From the NCBI GenBank assembly GCA_023249095.1, contig JAHFDK010000037.1:1-33360 (forward strand): a stretch of 33,360 bases of DNA, written 5' to 3'. This document shows, in pieces, positions 7,643 through 14,378 of this stretch. The translations under genes and the position numbers were made by a program. Below the pieces are notes generated by a model. The model did no database searches. It worked only from the letters and a program-made list of their open reading frames with translations, and had not been told where the DNA came from. How positions within the stretch are numbered: the first letter of the stretch is position 1; each line of letters opens with the position of its first letter. Origin of the DNA: Candidatus Rokuibacteriota bacterium. GTDB lineage: Bacteria; Methylomirabilota; Methylomirabilia; Rokubacteriales; CSP1-6.

Positions 7643-8233
7643 CTGGTCGAGGCGTTTGTAGAGAATCTCCGGTACGCCGGGCTGTTCCTGGTCCTCTTCA
7701 CCGGGGGCCTGGGAGCCCCCATCCCGGAGGAGGCAGCGATCATCGTCGCGGGGGTCCTGTCCCACCAGGCGGTCCTGCGGTGGTGGCTCGCCCTGCCCTT
7801 CTGCATCGCGGGCGCGCTGTCCGGCGACATCGTCCTCTACTGGATCGGCCACCACTGGGGGGAGCGGGTCCTCGACTGGCGTGCCGTCCGACGGGTCCTG
7901 AGCCGAGCGCGGGAGGAGCGGATCAAGGCGGCGTTCCGGGACCACGGTGTGAAGATCGTGTTCACCGCCCGACACGTGATGGGGATCAGGGCGGCGGCCT
8001 TCCTCACGGCCGGGATCGCCCGGGTGCCCTTCTGGAAGTTCCTCGGAGTCGACGCCGGCGCCGCGCTGCTGGGCATCCCGGCGACCTTCGGCCTCGCCTT
8101 TCTCTTTGCGAACCAGGTCGAACGGGTATTCGCCGACGTCCATCGCGTGCAACGGTGGCTCGGCCTGCTCGTTGTCGTCGCCATCGCGCTCTGGGTGGCG
8201 ATCGCCGTCTGGCGCCGGAGCCGCCGGCCATGA
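7643..8233 (+). CDS. DedA/SNARE-associated family membrane protein, unusual start
   Basis: About 196 residues with the DedA pattern: an N-terminal hydrophobic re-entrant region with GAPIPEEAAIIVAGV, GDIVLYWIGHHWG, then FTARHVMGIRAAAFLTAG (the family F-x-x-R-x-x-P/G-x-x-R motif) and a C-terminal TM. DedA proteins act in undecaprenyl-phosphate or phospholipid flipping and envelope homeostasis. The frame is open from 7574 but holds no ATG, GTG or TTG before the conserved region. A CTG at 7643 preceded by GAGGTG is the best candidate; a one-base sequence error is the alternative. The histidine kinase follows after 34 bp. Confidence 0.8.
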   Translation: MVEAFVENLRYAGLFLVLFTGGLGAPIPEEAAIIVAGVLSHQAVLRWWLALPFCIAGALSGDIVLYWIGHHWGERVLDWRAVRRVLSRAREERIKAAFRDHGVKIVFTARHVMGIRAAAFLTAGIARVPFWKFLGVDAGAALLGIPATFGLAFLFANQVERVFADVHRVQRWLGLLVVVAIALWVAIAVWRRSRRP

Positions 8234-8254
8234 GGCTCTAATGCTCCCGAATGC

Positions 8255-8260
8255 TATAGT
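8255..8260 (+). promoter_or_regulatory. TATAGT hexamer before histidine kinase start
   Basis: TATAGT lies 7 bases before the ATG at 8268. It could start a kinase-regulator transcript independent of dedA. Confidence 0.4.
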
Positions 8261-8267
8261 CGGCGAG

Positions 8268-9575
8268 ATGGCCGTGACAGCCAGCGAACGGAAACCGTGG
8301 CACGCGATCTTTCGGTTGCTGGAGCGCGACGAGCGCGTGTTCGCGGTCCTCCTGGCCGTCGTCATGGTCGGTGGCCTCACCGCGCTCGGGCTCTTTCCGC
8401 TGCGGCCCCGCTACAGCGATATCGACCTCTCCTGGCTCGTCTTCTGTTTCGCGGCCTACAAGGTCGGCATCTTCGCGGTGGTGACGGTCAATCCGCGCGC
8501 GACCCGCGCGTACTTCATCGGCGCCCTCGCTATCGATCTGCTCCTGGTCTTCGTGCTCTTGTGCCTCACCGGGGCCGGCGACAGCGTCTTTTACCTGCTG
8601 TTCTTTCCCCTCGTCGCCGTCAATGCCTACTACTTCGGGCCCTGGGTCGGGTTCGGCGCGGCGGTGGTGGCGGGGGGGCTCTACGCGTTGTCGACGGTGT
8701 TGGTTCCGCCGTGGGTCGGTTGGACGCCGCACTTGATTCTCGCCGCGCTGGCCGGTCTGCCCGCCGTGACCCTCGGCCTGGTCGCCGAGCGGGAGCGGCG
8801 GGCGCGCGGCGAGGTGGAGCGGCTGAACGATGAGCTCACGGGCACGCTGAGCCGCTTGCAGACGGCCCAGCAGGAACTGGTCGTGGCCGAACGCATGGCG
8901 ACGGTCGGGCGCGTCTCGCTCAAGGTCGCGCACGAGGTGCGCAACCCGATCAGCGCGATCGAGCTGAATGCGGAGATGCTCGAGGATATCGTCCGCGCGC
9001 GGAGCGACGCGGATATGAAGGAAGCGGTGGGTCTCGTCACCGCGATCCGCGACCAGGTCACCGCGCTCGACGCCTTGACCGAGGAGTACCTCGCCTTCGC
9101 CCGGTTTCCGCGACCCCACTTCGAGGAGGAGTCGGTCAACCACCTCGTGCAGGAGCTCGCCGACTTCGTCCGCCCGGTCGCGAGCCGCCAGGGGCTCACG
9201 CTCCGCGTCGAGGTCGATCCGAACGTGCCGATGATGGAGATCGACCGCGGCCTGCTGCGCCAGGCCGTGTGGAACCTCGTCAAGAACGGCCTCGAGACGC
9301 TCTCGAGCGGCGGCGAGCTGACGATCGCGAGTCACTTCGACGGCGAGGGGGTCGAGATCGCGGTCTCCGATACGGGTGAGGGTATCCCGGACGACGTCGG
9401 TCCCCGACTCTTCGAGCAGTTCTTCACCACGAAACCCCAGGGGACCGGCCTCGGTCTTTCGATCACCCGCCAGATCGCCGAGGAGCACGGCGGCGAGCTC
9501 CGGTGGGCGAACCGCGCTGGTCGGGGTGCGACGTTCACGATCCGGCTGCCGATCAAGAAGCCGGCGCATGTCTGA
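8268..9575 (+). CDS. Membrane sensor histidine kinase (NtrB/AtoS-like)
   Basis: A 435-residue kinase. The sensor is purely membrane-embedded: about six TM segments (roughly 24-44, 55-75, 82-101, 107-123, 126-146, 155-173) and no periplasmic or PAS domain. A short coiled coil (174-208) leads to HisKA with phospho-acceptor H222 in AHEVRNPISA, then the HATPase: N336 in the N box, D368 in DTGEGIP, the F box and GTGLGLSI. The partner is the overlapping response regulator (8-bp overlap). ATG 8268 is preferred over 8241 because the hydrophobic domain begins soon after it. Confidence 0.93.
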   Translation: MAVTASERKPWHAIFRLLERDERVFAVLLAVVMVGGLTALGLFPLRPRYSDIDLSWLVFCFAAYKVGIFAVVTVNPRATRAYFIGALAIDLLLVFVLLCLTGAGDSVFYLLFFPLVAVNAYYFGPWVGFGAAVVAGGLYALSTVLVPPWVGWTPHLILAALAGLPAVTLGLVAERERRARGEVERLNDELTGTLSRLQTAQQELVVAERMATVGRVSLKVAHEVRNPISAIELNAEMLEDIVRARSDADMKEAVGLVTAIRDQVTALDALTEEYLAFARFPRPHFEEESVNHLVQELADFVRPVASRQGLTLRVEVDPNVPMMEIDRGLLRQAVWNLVKNGLETLSSGGELTIASHFDGEGVEIAVSDTGEGIPDDVGPRLFEQFFTTKPQGTGLGLSITRQIAEEHGGELRWANRAGRGATFTIRLPIKKPAHV

Positions 9576-10950
9576 TCCCGCCACGCTGCTGGTCGCCGAC
9601 GACGATCCCGGGCTGCGCGAGAGTCTCGAGCGCACGCTGACCCGCGAGGGGTACCGCGTCGTCCTCGCCTCGGACGGACGGGCCGCCCTCGAGCGGGTGC
9701 AGGCCGGCGGCGTCGACCTCATCGTCACCGACCTCAAGATGCCCGGCCTGACCGGGCTCGAGCTCTTGCGGGCGGCGAAGGCGATCATGCCCGACGTCGA
9801 CGTCATCTTGTTGACCGCCTTCGGCACCGTGGAGGAAGCCGTGAAGGCGATGAAGGACGGCGCCTACGACTTCCTCACCAAGCCTTTCCGGCGGGAGCAG
9901 CTCATCAAGCTCATCGACAAGGCCCTCGAGCGGCGCGATCTGATCGAGCAGAACCGGGCGCTCAAAAAGCAGCTGGAGGACCTCCGCGCCAAGGGGCAGA
10001 TGATCGGCGCCAGCCCGTCCTGGCGGCGGATGCTGACGCTCGTCGAGCAAACCGCCGACAGCTCGGCGACGATTCTCATCCAGGGCGAGAGTGGGACGGG
10101 GAAGGAGCTGGTGGCGCGCACGATCCACGAGCGCTCCGCGCGGCGCAACGGGCCCTTCATCGCCGTCAACTGCGCGGCGCTGCCGGAGACGCTCCTCGAG
10201 TCCGAGCTGTTCGGCTACGAGAAGGGCGCGTTCACCGGCGCCGCCGGGCGCAAGGAGGGCCGCTTCGAGCTCGCGCACGGCGGCACGCTCTTCCTCGACG
10301 AGGTGGGCGACCTCTCGCTGGTCACGCAGCCAAAGATCCTGCGCGTGCTCCAGCAGGGCGAGTTCGAGCGCCTCGGCGGCACGCGCACCCTCCAGGTCGA
10401 CGTGCGCATCGTGGCCGCCACCAACCAGGACGTGGCCGAGATGGTGAAGGAGAAGCGCTTCCGCGAAGACCTCTACTACCGGCTCAATGTCATCACCATC
10501 CGCGTGCCGCCGCTGCGCGAGCGCCCCGAGGACATCCGCGTGCTCGCCCAGCACTACCTGCGGGTCTACGGCGCCAAGAACGGCCGCAAGCTGGAAGGCT
10601 TCACGAGCGAGGCCATCGACCGGCTCGAAGCCTATGCCTGGCCGGGTAACGTGCGGGAGCTCGAGAACCTCATCGAGCGCAGCGTGTTGCTGGCCCGGAA
10701 GGATCGGATCGACGCCGAGGACCTGCCGGAAGAAGTCATGGGCGTGAAGCGCCCGCCGCGCGACGCGATCTTGGAATTGATCGGCACGCCGCTCGCAGAC
10801 ATCGAGCAGCGGCTGCTCGACGAGACGCTCCGCATCACCGGGGGCAACAAGACGCAGGCGGCGAAGCTGCTCGGCATCGACGTGCGCACGGTGGCGCGCA
10901 AGCTCGAGCGACGCGGGGACGACCTCGCGGAGGGTAGCGAGCGGTCGTGA
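9568..10950 (+). CDS. NtrC-family sigma54-dependent response regulator
   Basis: A 460-residue regulator with three domains. The receiver (about 6-120) has D11/D12 and phospho-acceptor D55 in VTDLKMPG. The AAA+ sigma54-activator domain has Walker A GESGTGKE (173-180), GAFTGA (220-225, the sigma54-contact loop), Walker B TLFLDEVG and the R-finger segment. The Fis-type HTH (about 430-455, NKTQAAKLLGIDVRTVARKL) binds DNA. It activates RpoN promoters when phosphorylated by the upstream kinase. It overlaps the kinase by 8 bp and the glycogen synthase by 4 bp (GTGA). Confidence 0.95.
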   Translation: MSDPATLLVADDDPGLRESLERTLTREGYRVVLASDGRAALERVQAGGVDLIVTDLKMPGLTGLELLRAAKAIMPDVDVILLTAFGTVEEAVKAMKDGAYDFLTKPFRREQLIKLIDKALERRDLIEQNRALKKQLEDLRAKGQMIGASPSWRRMLTLVEQTADSSATILIQGESGTGKELVARTIHERSARRNGPFIAVNCAALPETLLESELFGYEKGAFTGAAGRKEGRFELAHGGTLFLDEVGDLSLVTQPKILRVLQQGEFERLGGTRTLQVDVRIVAATNQDVAEMVKEKRFREDLYYRLNVITIRVPPLRERPEDIRVLAQHYLRVYGAKNGRKLEGFTSEAIDRLEAYAWPGNVRELENLIERSVLLARKDRIDAEDLPEEVMGVKRPPRDAILELIGTPLADIEQRLLDETLRITGGNKTQAAKLLGIDVRTVARKLERRGDDLAEGSERS

Positions 10951-12125
10951 AGGCCCTCCTGCTGACCCGCGAGTATCCGCCGCACATCTACGGCGGGGCG
11001 GGGGTCGTCGTCGGTCAGCTCGCGCGCGCGTTGAGCCAGCTCATGGCGGTGGAAGTCCGCTGCTTCGGCGAGCGGTCCCCCGCCGAGGCGACGGGCGAGA
11101 TCGCGTTGCGCGGCTATACACCCTGGGAGCGGGTCGGACCGGGGCGGGACGGGCCCCGCTATGCTCCCGCGCTCGAGACGCTGTCGATCGCGCTGGCGAT
11201 GACGCGTGATCCCGTCGACGCCGACGTCGCCCACGCGCACACCTGGTACGCGGACATGGCAGGGCTCTGGATCCGCACCGTCCACCGCATCCCGCTCTGC
11301 GTGACTCTCCACAGCATGGAGCCGCTCCGGCCGTGGAAGGCCGACCAGCTGGGCAGCGGTTATCTCCTCTCGAGCTGGATCGAGAAGACGTCGGTGGAAG
11401 CCGCCGACCGCGTCATCGCGGTCTCACGCCAGATGCGCGAGGACATCCTGGCCCACTTTCGCATCGCCCCCGACCGCGTGGTCGTCATCCACAACGGCAT
11501 CGACCCCAATCTGTTCCGGCGAACCGAGGCACGCGATGCGCTGGCGCGCCGAGGCGTCCGCGAGCCGTACGTGCTCTTCGTCGGACGCATCACGGATCAA
11601 AAGGGGATCTTCCACCTGCTCGAGGCGGCCCCGAAGCTCCCGCCGGGCGTGCAGGTCGTCCTGTGCGCCTCGGCGCCCGATACGCCCGAGATCGAAGCGC
11701 GCCTCAAGCGAGCGCTACCCGGGCACCCGAATATCGTGTGGATCGGCGAGATGGTCCCCGTGGAGGAGGTCGTGCAGCTCTACAGCCACGCGGCAGTGTT
11801 CGTGTGCCCGTCAGTGTACGAGCCGTTCGGTCTGATCAACCTCGAGGCCATGGCCTGCGAGACTCCGGTCGTCGCCTCCGCGGTCGGCGGCATCCTCGAG
11901 GTGGTCGAGGACGGCAAGACGGGCGTGCTCGTCGAGCCGGGCCGCCCCGACGCGCTCGTCGCGGCCATCCGCGCGCTCCTCGAGGACCCCGCGCGCGGGC
12001 GCACGATGGGGCGCGCGGGCCGGCATCGGGTGGAGGCGCATTTCAGCTGGGTTAGCGTGGCCACGCGGACCCGTGAGGTTTACCAGGACGCGATCGCGGA
12101 TTTCGCGCGGTCGGCGCAGGCCTGA
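10947..12125 (+). CDS. Glycogen synthase, GT4 (actinobacterial GlgA/GlgM-like) type
   Basis: A 392-residue GT-B glycosyltransferase close to the corynebacterial-type glycogen synthases: MKALLLTREYPPHIYGGAGV (glycine loop), AHAHTWYADMAG, TLHSMEPLRPWK, then VIHNGIDPNLFR, FVGRITDQKG and the donor motif SVYEPFGLINLEAMACETPVVAS. It likely transfers glucose from a nucleotide sugar to an alpha-1,4-glucan or maltosyl acceptor. The GTG start overlaps the regulator stop by 4 bp, so it is translationally coupled to the two-component system. A general glycosyltransferase role cannot be excluded. Confidence 0.85.
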   Translation: MKALLLTREYPPHIYGGAGVVVGQLARALSQLMAVEVRCFGERSPAEATGEIALRGYTPWERVGPGRDGPRYAPALETLSIALAMTRDPVDADVAHAHTWYADMAGLWIRTVHRIPLCVTLHSMEPLRPWKADQLGSGYLLSSWIEKTSVEAADRVIAVSRQMREDILAHFRIAPDRVVVIHNGIDPNLFRRTEARDALARRGVREPYVLFVGRITDQKGIFHLLEAAPKLPPGVQVVLCASAPDTPEIEARLKRALPGHPNIVWIGEMVPVEEVVQLYSHAAVFVCPSVYEPFGLINLEAMACETPVVASAVGGILEVVEDGKTGVLVEPGRPDALVAAIRALLEDPARGRTMGRAGRHRVEAHFSWVSVATRTREVYQDAIADFARSAQA

Positions 12126-12130
12126 GGTTC

Positions 12131-12940
12131 GTGCCCGCCCGGCTACTCTCGACCGTGCGCGGGTTCGTCTTCGACCTCGACGGGTGCGTCTGGAATGGCA
12201 GCGTCCTGAATCCGGGTGCGAGCGAGCTCCTTGCCGCCCTCCACCGGGGCGGTCGCGCGCTCGGCTTCATCTCCAACAACTCCCGCGCCACCGGCGATGA
12301 CTTGCGCGAACTCCTGCACCGCCTCGGGGTTGGCGCCGCTCGACACGTTCTGACGCCGCTCGAGATCATCGGCGAGGTGATCCGTCAGCGATTCGGGACG
12401 GCGCGGGTCCTCGTCGTCGGCGCGCCCGAGATGGCGGCCGTCATCGCGCGGGCCGGCCACGAGCTGGTGGACGTGAAGGACTATCGCGCCGCGACCGTCG
12501 TCGCCGTCGGCAACGACTTCGATCTCAGCTATGAGCGCCTCACCGCCGCCGCGCGGGCCGTCGCGGGCGGGGCGCCGCTCGTCACGCCGAACGTCGACCC
12601 GCGCCTTCCGATCGAGGGCGGCGAGTTCCTGCCGGGCTGCGGCGCGATCGTGGAGGCGGTCGCCGTGGCCGCCGGCGTACGGCCGATCGTGGTCGGCAAG
12701 CCGGAACCGCCGCTCTTCCGCATGGCTCTCGAGCGGATGGCCGTCCCACCGGCCGCCGCTGCGATGGTGGGCGACAGCATTCCGTCCGATATCCGCGGCG
12801 CCAAGGCGGTCGGCATGCTCACGGTGCTGTACGCTCCCGAGGGGCGCACGGACGCGCCTGCGAGGCGCGCGGACGCCGGGGAGGCGGATCTGGTCGTGGG
12901 CTCGTTCGCCGAGCTGTCGAGCCTGGCCGGGGTCAGCTAG
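12131..12940 (+). CDS. HAD-IIA hydrolase (NagD/phosphoglycolate phosphatase-like)
   Basis: A 269-residue HAD-superfamily IIA phosphatase. Motif I is DLDGCVW (nucleophile and acid/base Asp), motif II ISNNSR, motif III Lys in VGKPEPPLF, and motif IV VGDSIPSDIRGA. The cap domain between motifs II and III is of the C2a type. Substrates in the family are small phosphomonoesters such as p-nitrophenyl phosphate, nucleotides or 2-phosphoglycolate. It starts with GTG 5 bp after the glycogen synthase stop and is probably in the same operon. Confidence 0.9.
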   Translation: MPARLLSTVRGFVFDLDGCVWNGSVLNPGASELLAALHRGGRALGFISNNSRATGDDLRELLHRLGVGAARHVLTPLEIIGEVIRQRFGTARVLVVGAPEMAAVIARAGHELVDVKDYRAATVVAVGNDFDLSYERLTAAARAVAGGAPLVTPNVDPRLPIEGGEFLPGCGAIVEAVAVAAGVRPIVVGKPEPPLFRMALERMAVPPAAAAMVGDSIPSDIRGAKAVGMLTVLYAPEGRTDAPARRADAGEADLVVGSFAELSSLAGVS

Positions 12941-12955
12941 CCCTGGGGCGCGTGG

Positions 12956-12961
12956 TACTCT
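12956..12961 (+). promoter_or_regulatory. TACTCT hexamer before TatA/B-like start
   Basis: TACTCT lies 8 bases before the ATG at 12970, and no Shine-Dalgarno sequence is present. Confidence 0.35.
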
Positions 12962-12969
12962 AAACCGCG

Positions 12970-13434
12970 ATGTTCGACATCGGCCTTCAGGAGATGCTCG
13001 TCATCGGGGTACTGGCCCTTCTGGTGTTCGGTCCCGGGAAGCTTCCCGAGCTCGGACGGATGGTCGGTCGCGCGCTGCGCGAGTTCCGCCGGGCGAGTGA
13101 CGAGTTCCGGTCGACCGTCGAGACGAACCTGCACATCAACGATCCCGATCCGATCATCGCGCCGACGGCCACGCCCATCGAGTCGACGCCGGTTGTCGTG
13201 TTGCCGTCCGAGGCCGAAGGCACGAAGACCGCGGCCGAGACCACGCCGTCCGTCGCCGTCGAGCCGGGTGAGCCGTACTGCGCGCAGCGGGCCTCGCGCC
13301 TCTTCCACAAGAGCGACTGCGCCTGGGTGTCGCGGATCCCGGAGGCCGAGCGCGCCTACTTCAAGCACGTCGCCGATGCCCGCGAGCAGGGGTTCACGAC
13401 GTGCCCCGTCTGCGAGCCCTGGGAGCCGGCTTGA
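12970..13434 (+). CDS. TatA/TatB-like protein with C-terminal Ada-like cysteine domain
   Basis: A 154-residue protein. Residues 1-45 are a Tat translocase subunit: short TM (about 6-20), the [11 protein letters not shown] hinge and an amphipathic helix. A Thr/Pro/Ala-rich linker (about 58-100) follows. The tail (103-151) resembles the zinc-binding fold of Ada N-domains: C104, F112-H113, C117 in DCAWVSRIP, then GF-x-x-C145-x-x-C148. In the Tat orientation the C-terminal part is cytoplasmic. This Cys module is not part of ordinary TatA or TatB; it could bind zinc. No tatC is in the window. Confidence 0.8.
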   Translation: MFDIGLQEMLVIGVLALLVFGPGKLPELGRMVGRALREFRRASDEFRSTVETNLHINDPDPIIAPTATPIESTPVVVLPSEAEGTKTAAETTPSVAVEPGEPYCAQRASRLFHKSDCAWVSRIPEAERAYFKHVADAREQGFTTCPVCEPWEPA

Positions 13435-13484
13435 CCACCGTCTGATTGCGGATCAATGGTCGTCCACACGGCACTCGCTTTTTG

Positions 13485-13513
13485 TTGACTACTCAACAGA
13501 GGTTGAGTGATAC
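13485..13513 (+). promoter_or_regulatory. lexA promoter
   Basis: TTGACT (13485-13490), a 17-bp spacer and TGATAC (13508-13513) form a good sigma70-type promoter. The start of transcription would be near 13520, about 19 nt before the lexA ATG, with GGAGG at about 13523-13528. Confidence 0.75.
13491..13508. promoter_or_regulatory. Putative LexA operator (perfect palindrome)
   Basis: ACTCAAC-N4-GTTGAGT is a perfect 7-bp inverted repeat filling the spacer between -35 and -10 of the lexA promoter. Bound LexA would block RNA polymerase, which is standard SOS autoregulation. The core CAAC-N4-GTTG resembles the spacing of the GAAC-N4-GTTC box of Gram-positive LexA rather than the E. coli CTGT-N8-ACAG box. 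Confidence 0.7.
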
Positions 13514-13538
13514 TTGCCGCCACGGAGGACGACGAACC

Positions 13539-14183
13539 ATGCGCGAGCTGACGAGCCGGCAGCGGGAAGTACTCGACTTCATGCGTGGCTTCCAGTCCAG
13601 GCATGGAGTGCCCCCGACCGTACGCGAGATCGGCGAGCGATTCAGGATCACGCCCCGGGCGTCGTTCGACCACCTGAGAGCGCTCGAGCGGAAAGGGCAG
13701 TTGCAGAGACGGCCGAGCGTCGGCCGGACCTCGAGAGCTCTGACGCTTCCCGACGTGGTCGGTGCGGGGCGAGCCTACCATTCCGTGCCGATCCTCGGCC
13801 GCATCGCCGCGGGTGCGCCGCTCCTCGCCCAGGAAAATCGAGAAGGCGAAGTGCCGATCGCCGCCGCATCGCTACCCGGGCGCGGCGAGGACGTCTTCGC
13901 GCTCCGTGTCCGGGGCGACTCGATGATCGATGCGCACATCTGCGACGGCGACCTCGTGCTCGTCCGCCGCCAGGACTCGGCTCAGCCGAACGACATCGTC
14001 GCAGCGCTGGTCGAGTCGGACGCAGGCGGCGAGACCGAGGCGACGGTGAAGCGGTTCCTGCGCGACGGTCCGCGCGTCGTGCTCAAGCCCGAAAATCCGA
14101 CGATGGCGCCGATCGTTGTCGATCCGGCCCGACGCCCCGTCAGGATTCTCGGGAAAGTCATCGGACTGCTTCGCGGTTTCTAA
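13539..14183 (+). CDS. lexA: LexA repressor
   Basis: A 214-residue SOS repressor. The N-terminal winged HTH has LTSRQREVLDFMRGF and PPTVREIGERFRIT; the recognition helix (about 39-50, PRASFDHLRALE) differs from the E. coli type, in line with a different operator. The C-terminal S24 protease domain has the A91-G92 self-cleavage site, S128 in GDSM and K171 as the catalytic dyad. It is cleaved with RecA-ssDNA after DNA damage. The ATG at 13539 has GGAGGACG upstream. It is followed by a small ORF 15 bp downstream. Confidence 0.95.
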   Translation: MRELTSRQREVLDFMRGFQSRHGVPPTVREIGERFRITPRASFDHLRALERKGQLQRRPSVGRTSRALTLPDVVGAGRAYHSVPILGRIAAGAPLLAQENREGEVPIAAASLPGRGEDVFALRVRGDSMIDAHICDGDLVLVRRQDSAQPNDIVAALVESDAGGETEATVKRFLRDGPRVVLKPENPTMAPIVVDPARRPVRILGKVIGLLRGF

Positions 14184-14198
14184 CTGAAGGAGAATGCC

Positions 14199-14378
14199 AT
14201 GAGCTCGCACGCAGTGACGTACGCGTTGCTTCACCGTCGAGGCTCCCGCGCCTTTTTTTTGACGCGGTCCGCTCAACATCTGAATAGTCTTGGGCTCGGC
14301 CGCGAGGCCGTGCGCGCGCTCCTGGCGCTCGGTGCCGTCATCGCATGGGGCGGCGTTTGTCTGTTCCTGGCGGGGTGA
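14199..14378 (+). CDS. Small ORF after lexA, possible single-pass membrane peptide
   Basis: A 59-codon frame starting at the ATG at 14199, with AAGGAG 6 bases upstream and 15 bp after the lexA stop. The N-terminal half is basic (HRRGSR, TRSAQ). The last 22 residues (VRALLALGAVIAWGGV...) form a plausible C-terminal membrane anchor. No family is recognised. SOS operons often carry small division inhibitors, so this is a candidate. Against it, an 8-T run after a short hairpin (14240-14260) lies inside the frame and could be the lexA terminator. Its end overlaps the convergent HD-GYP gene by 41 bp. Confidence 0.45.
   Translation: MSSHAVTYALLHRRGSRAFFLTRSAQHLNSLGLGREAVRALLALGAVIAWGGVCLFLAG
14240..14260 (+). 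terminator. Possible weak intrinsic terminator after lexA
   Basis: AGGC-TCCCGC-GCCT makes a 4-bp stem directly followed by eight T. The stem is short, so termination may be partial. It lies within the small ORF. Confidence 0.35.

Noticed and set aside
8299..8322. Sigma54 -24/-12 promoter (TGGCACG ... TTGC) before the kinase core
   Set aside because: The gap between TGGCAC and TTGC is 12 bases instead of the required 5 or so, and it lies inside the coding region.
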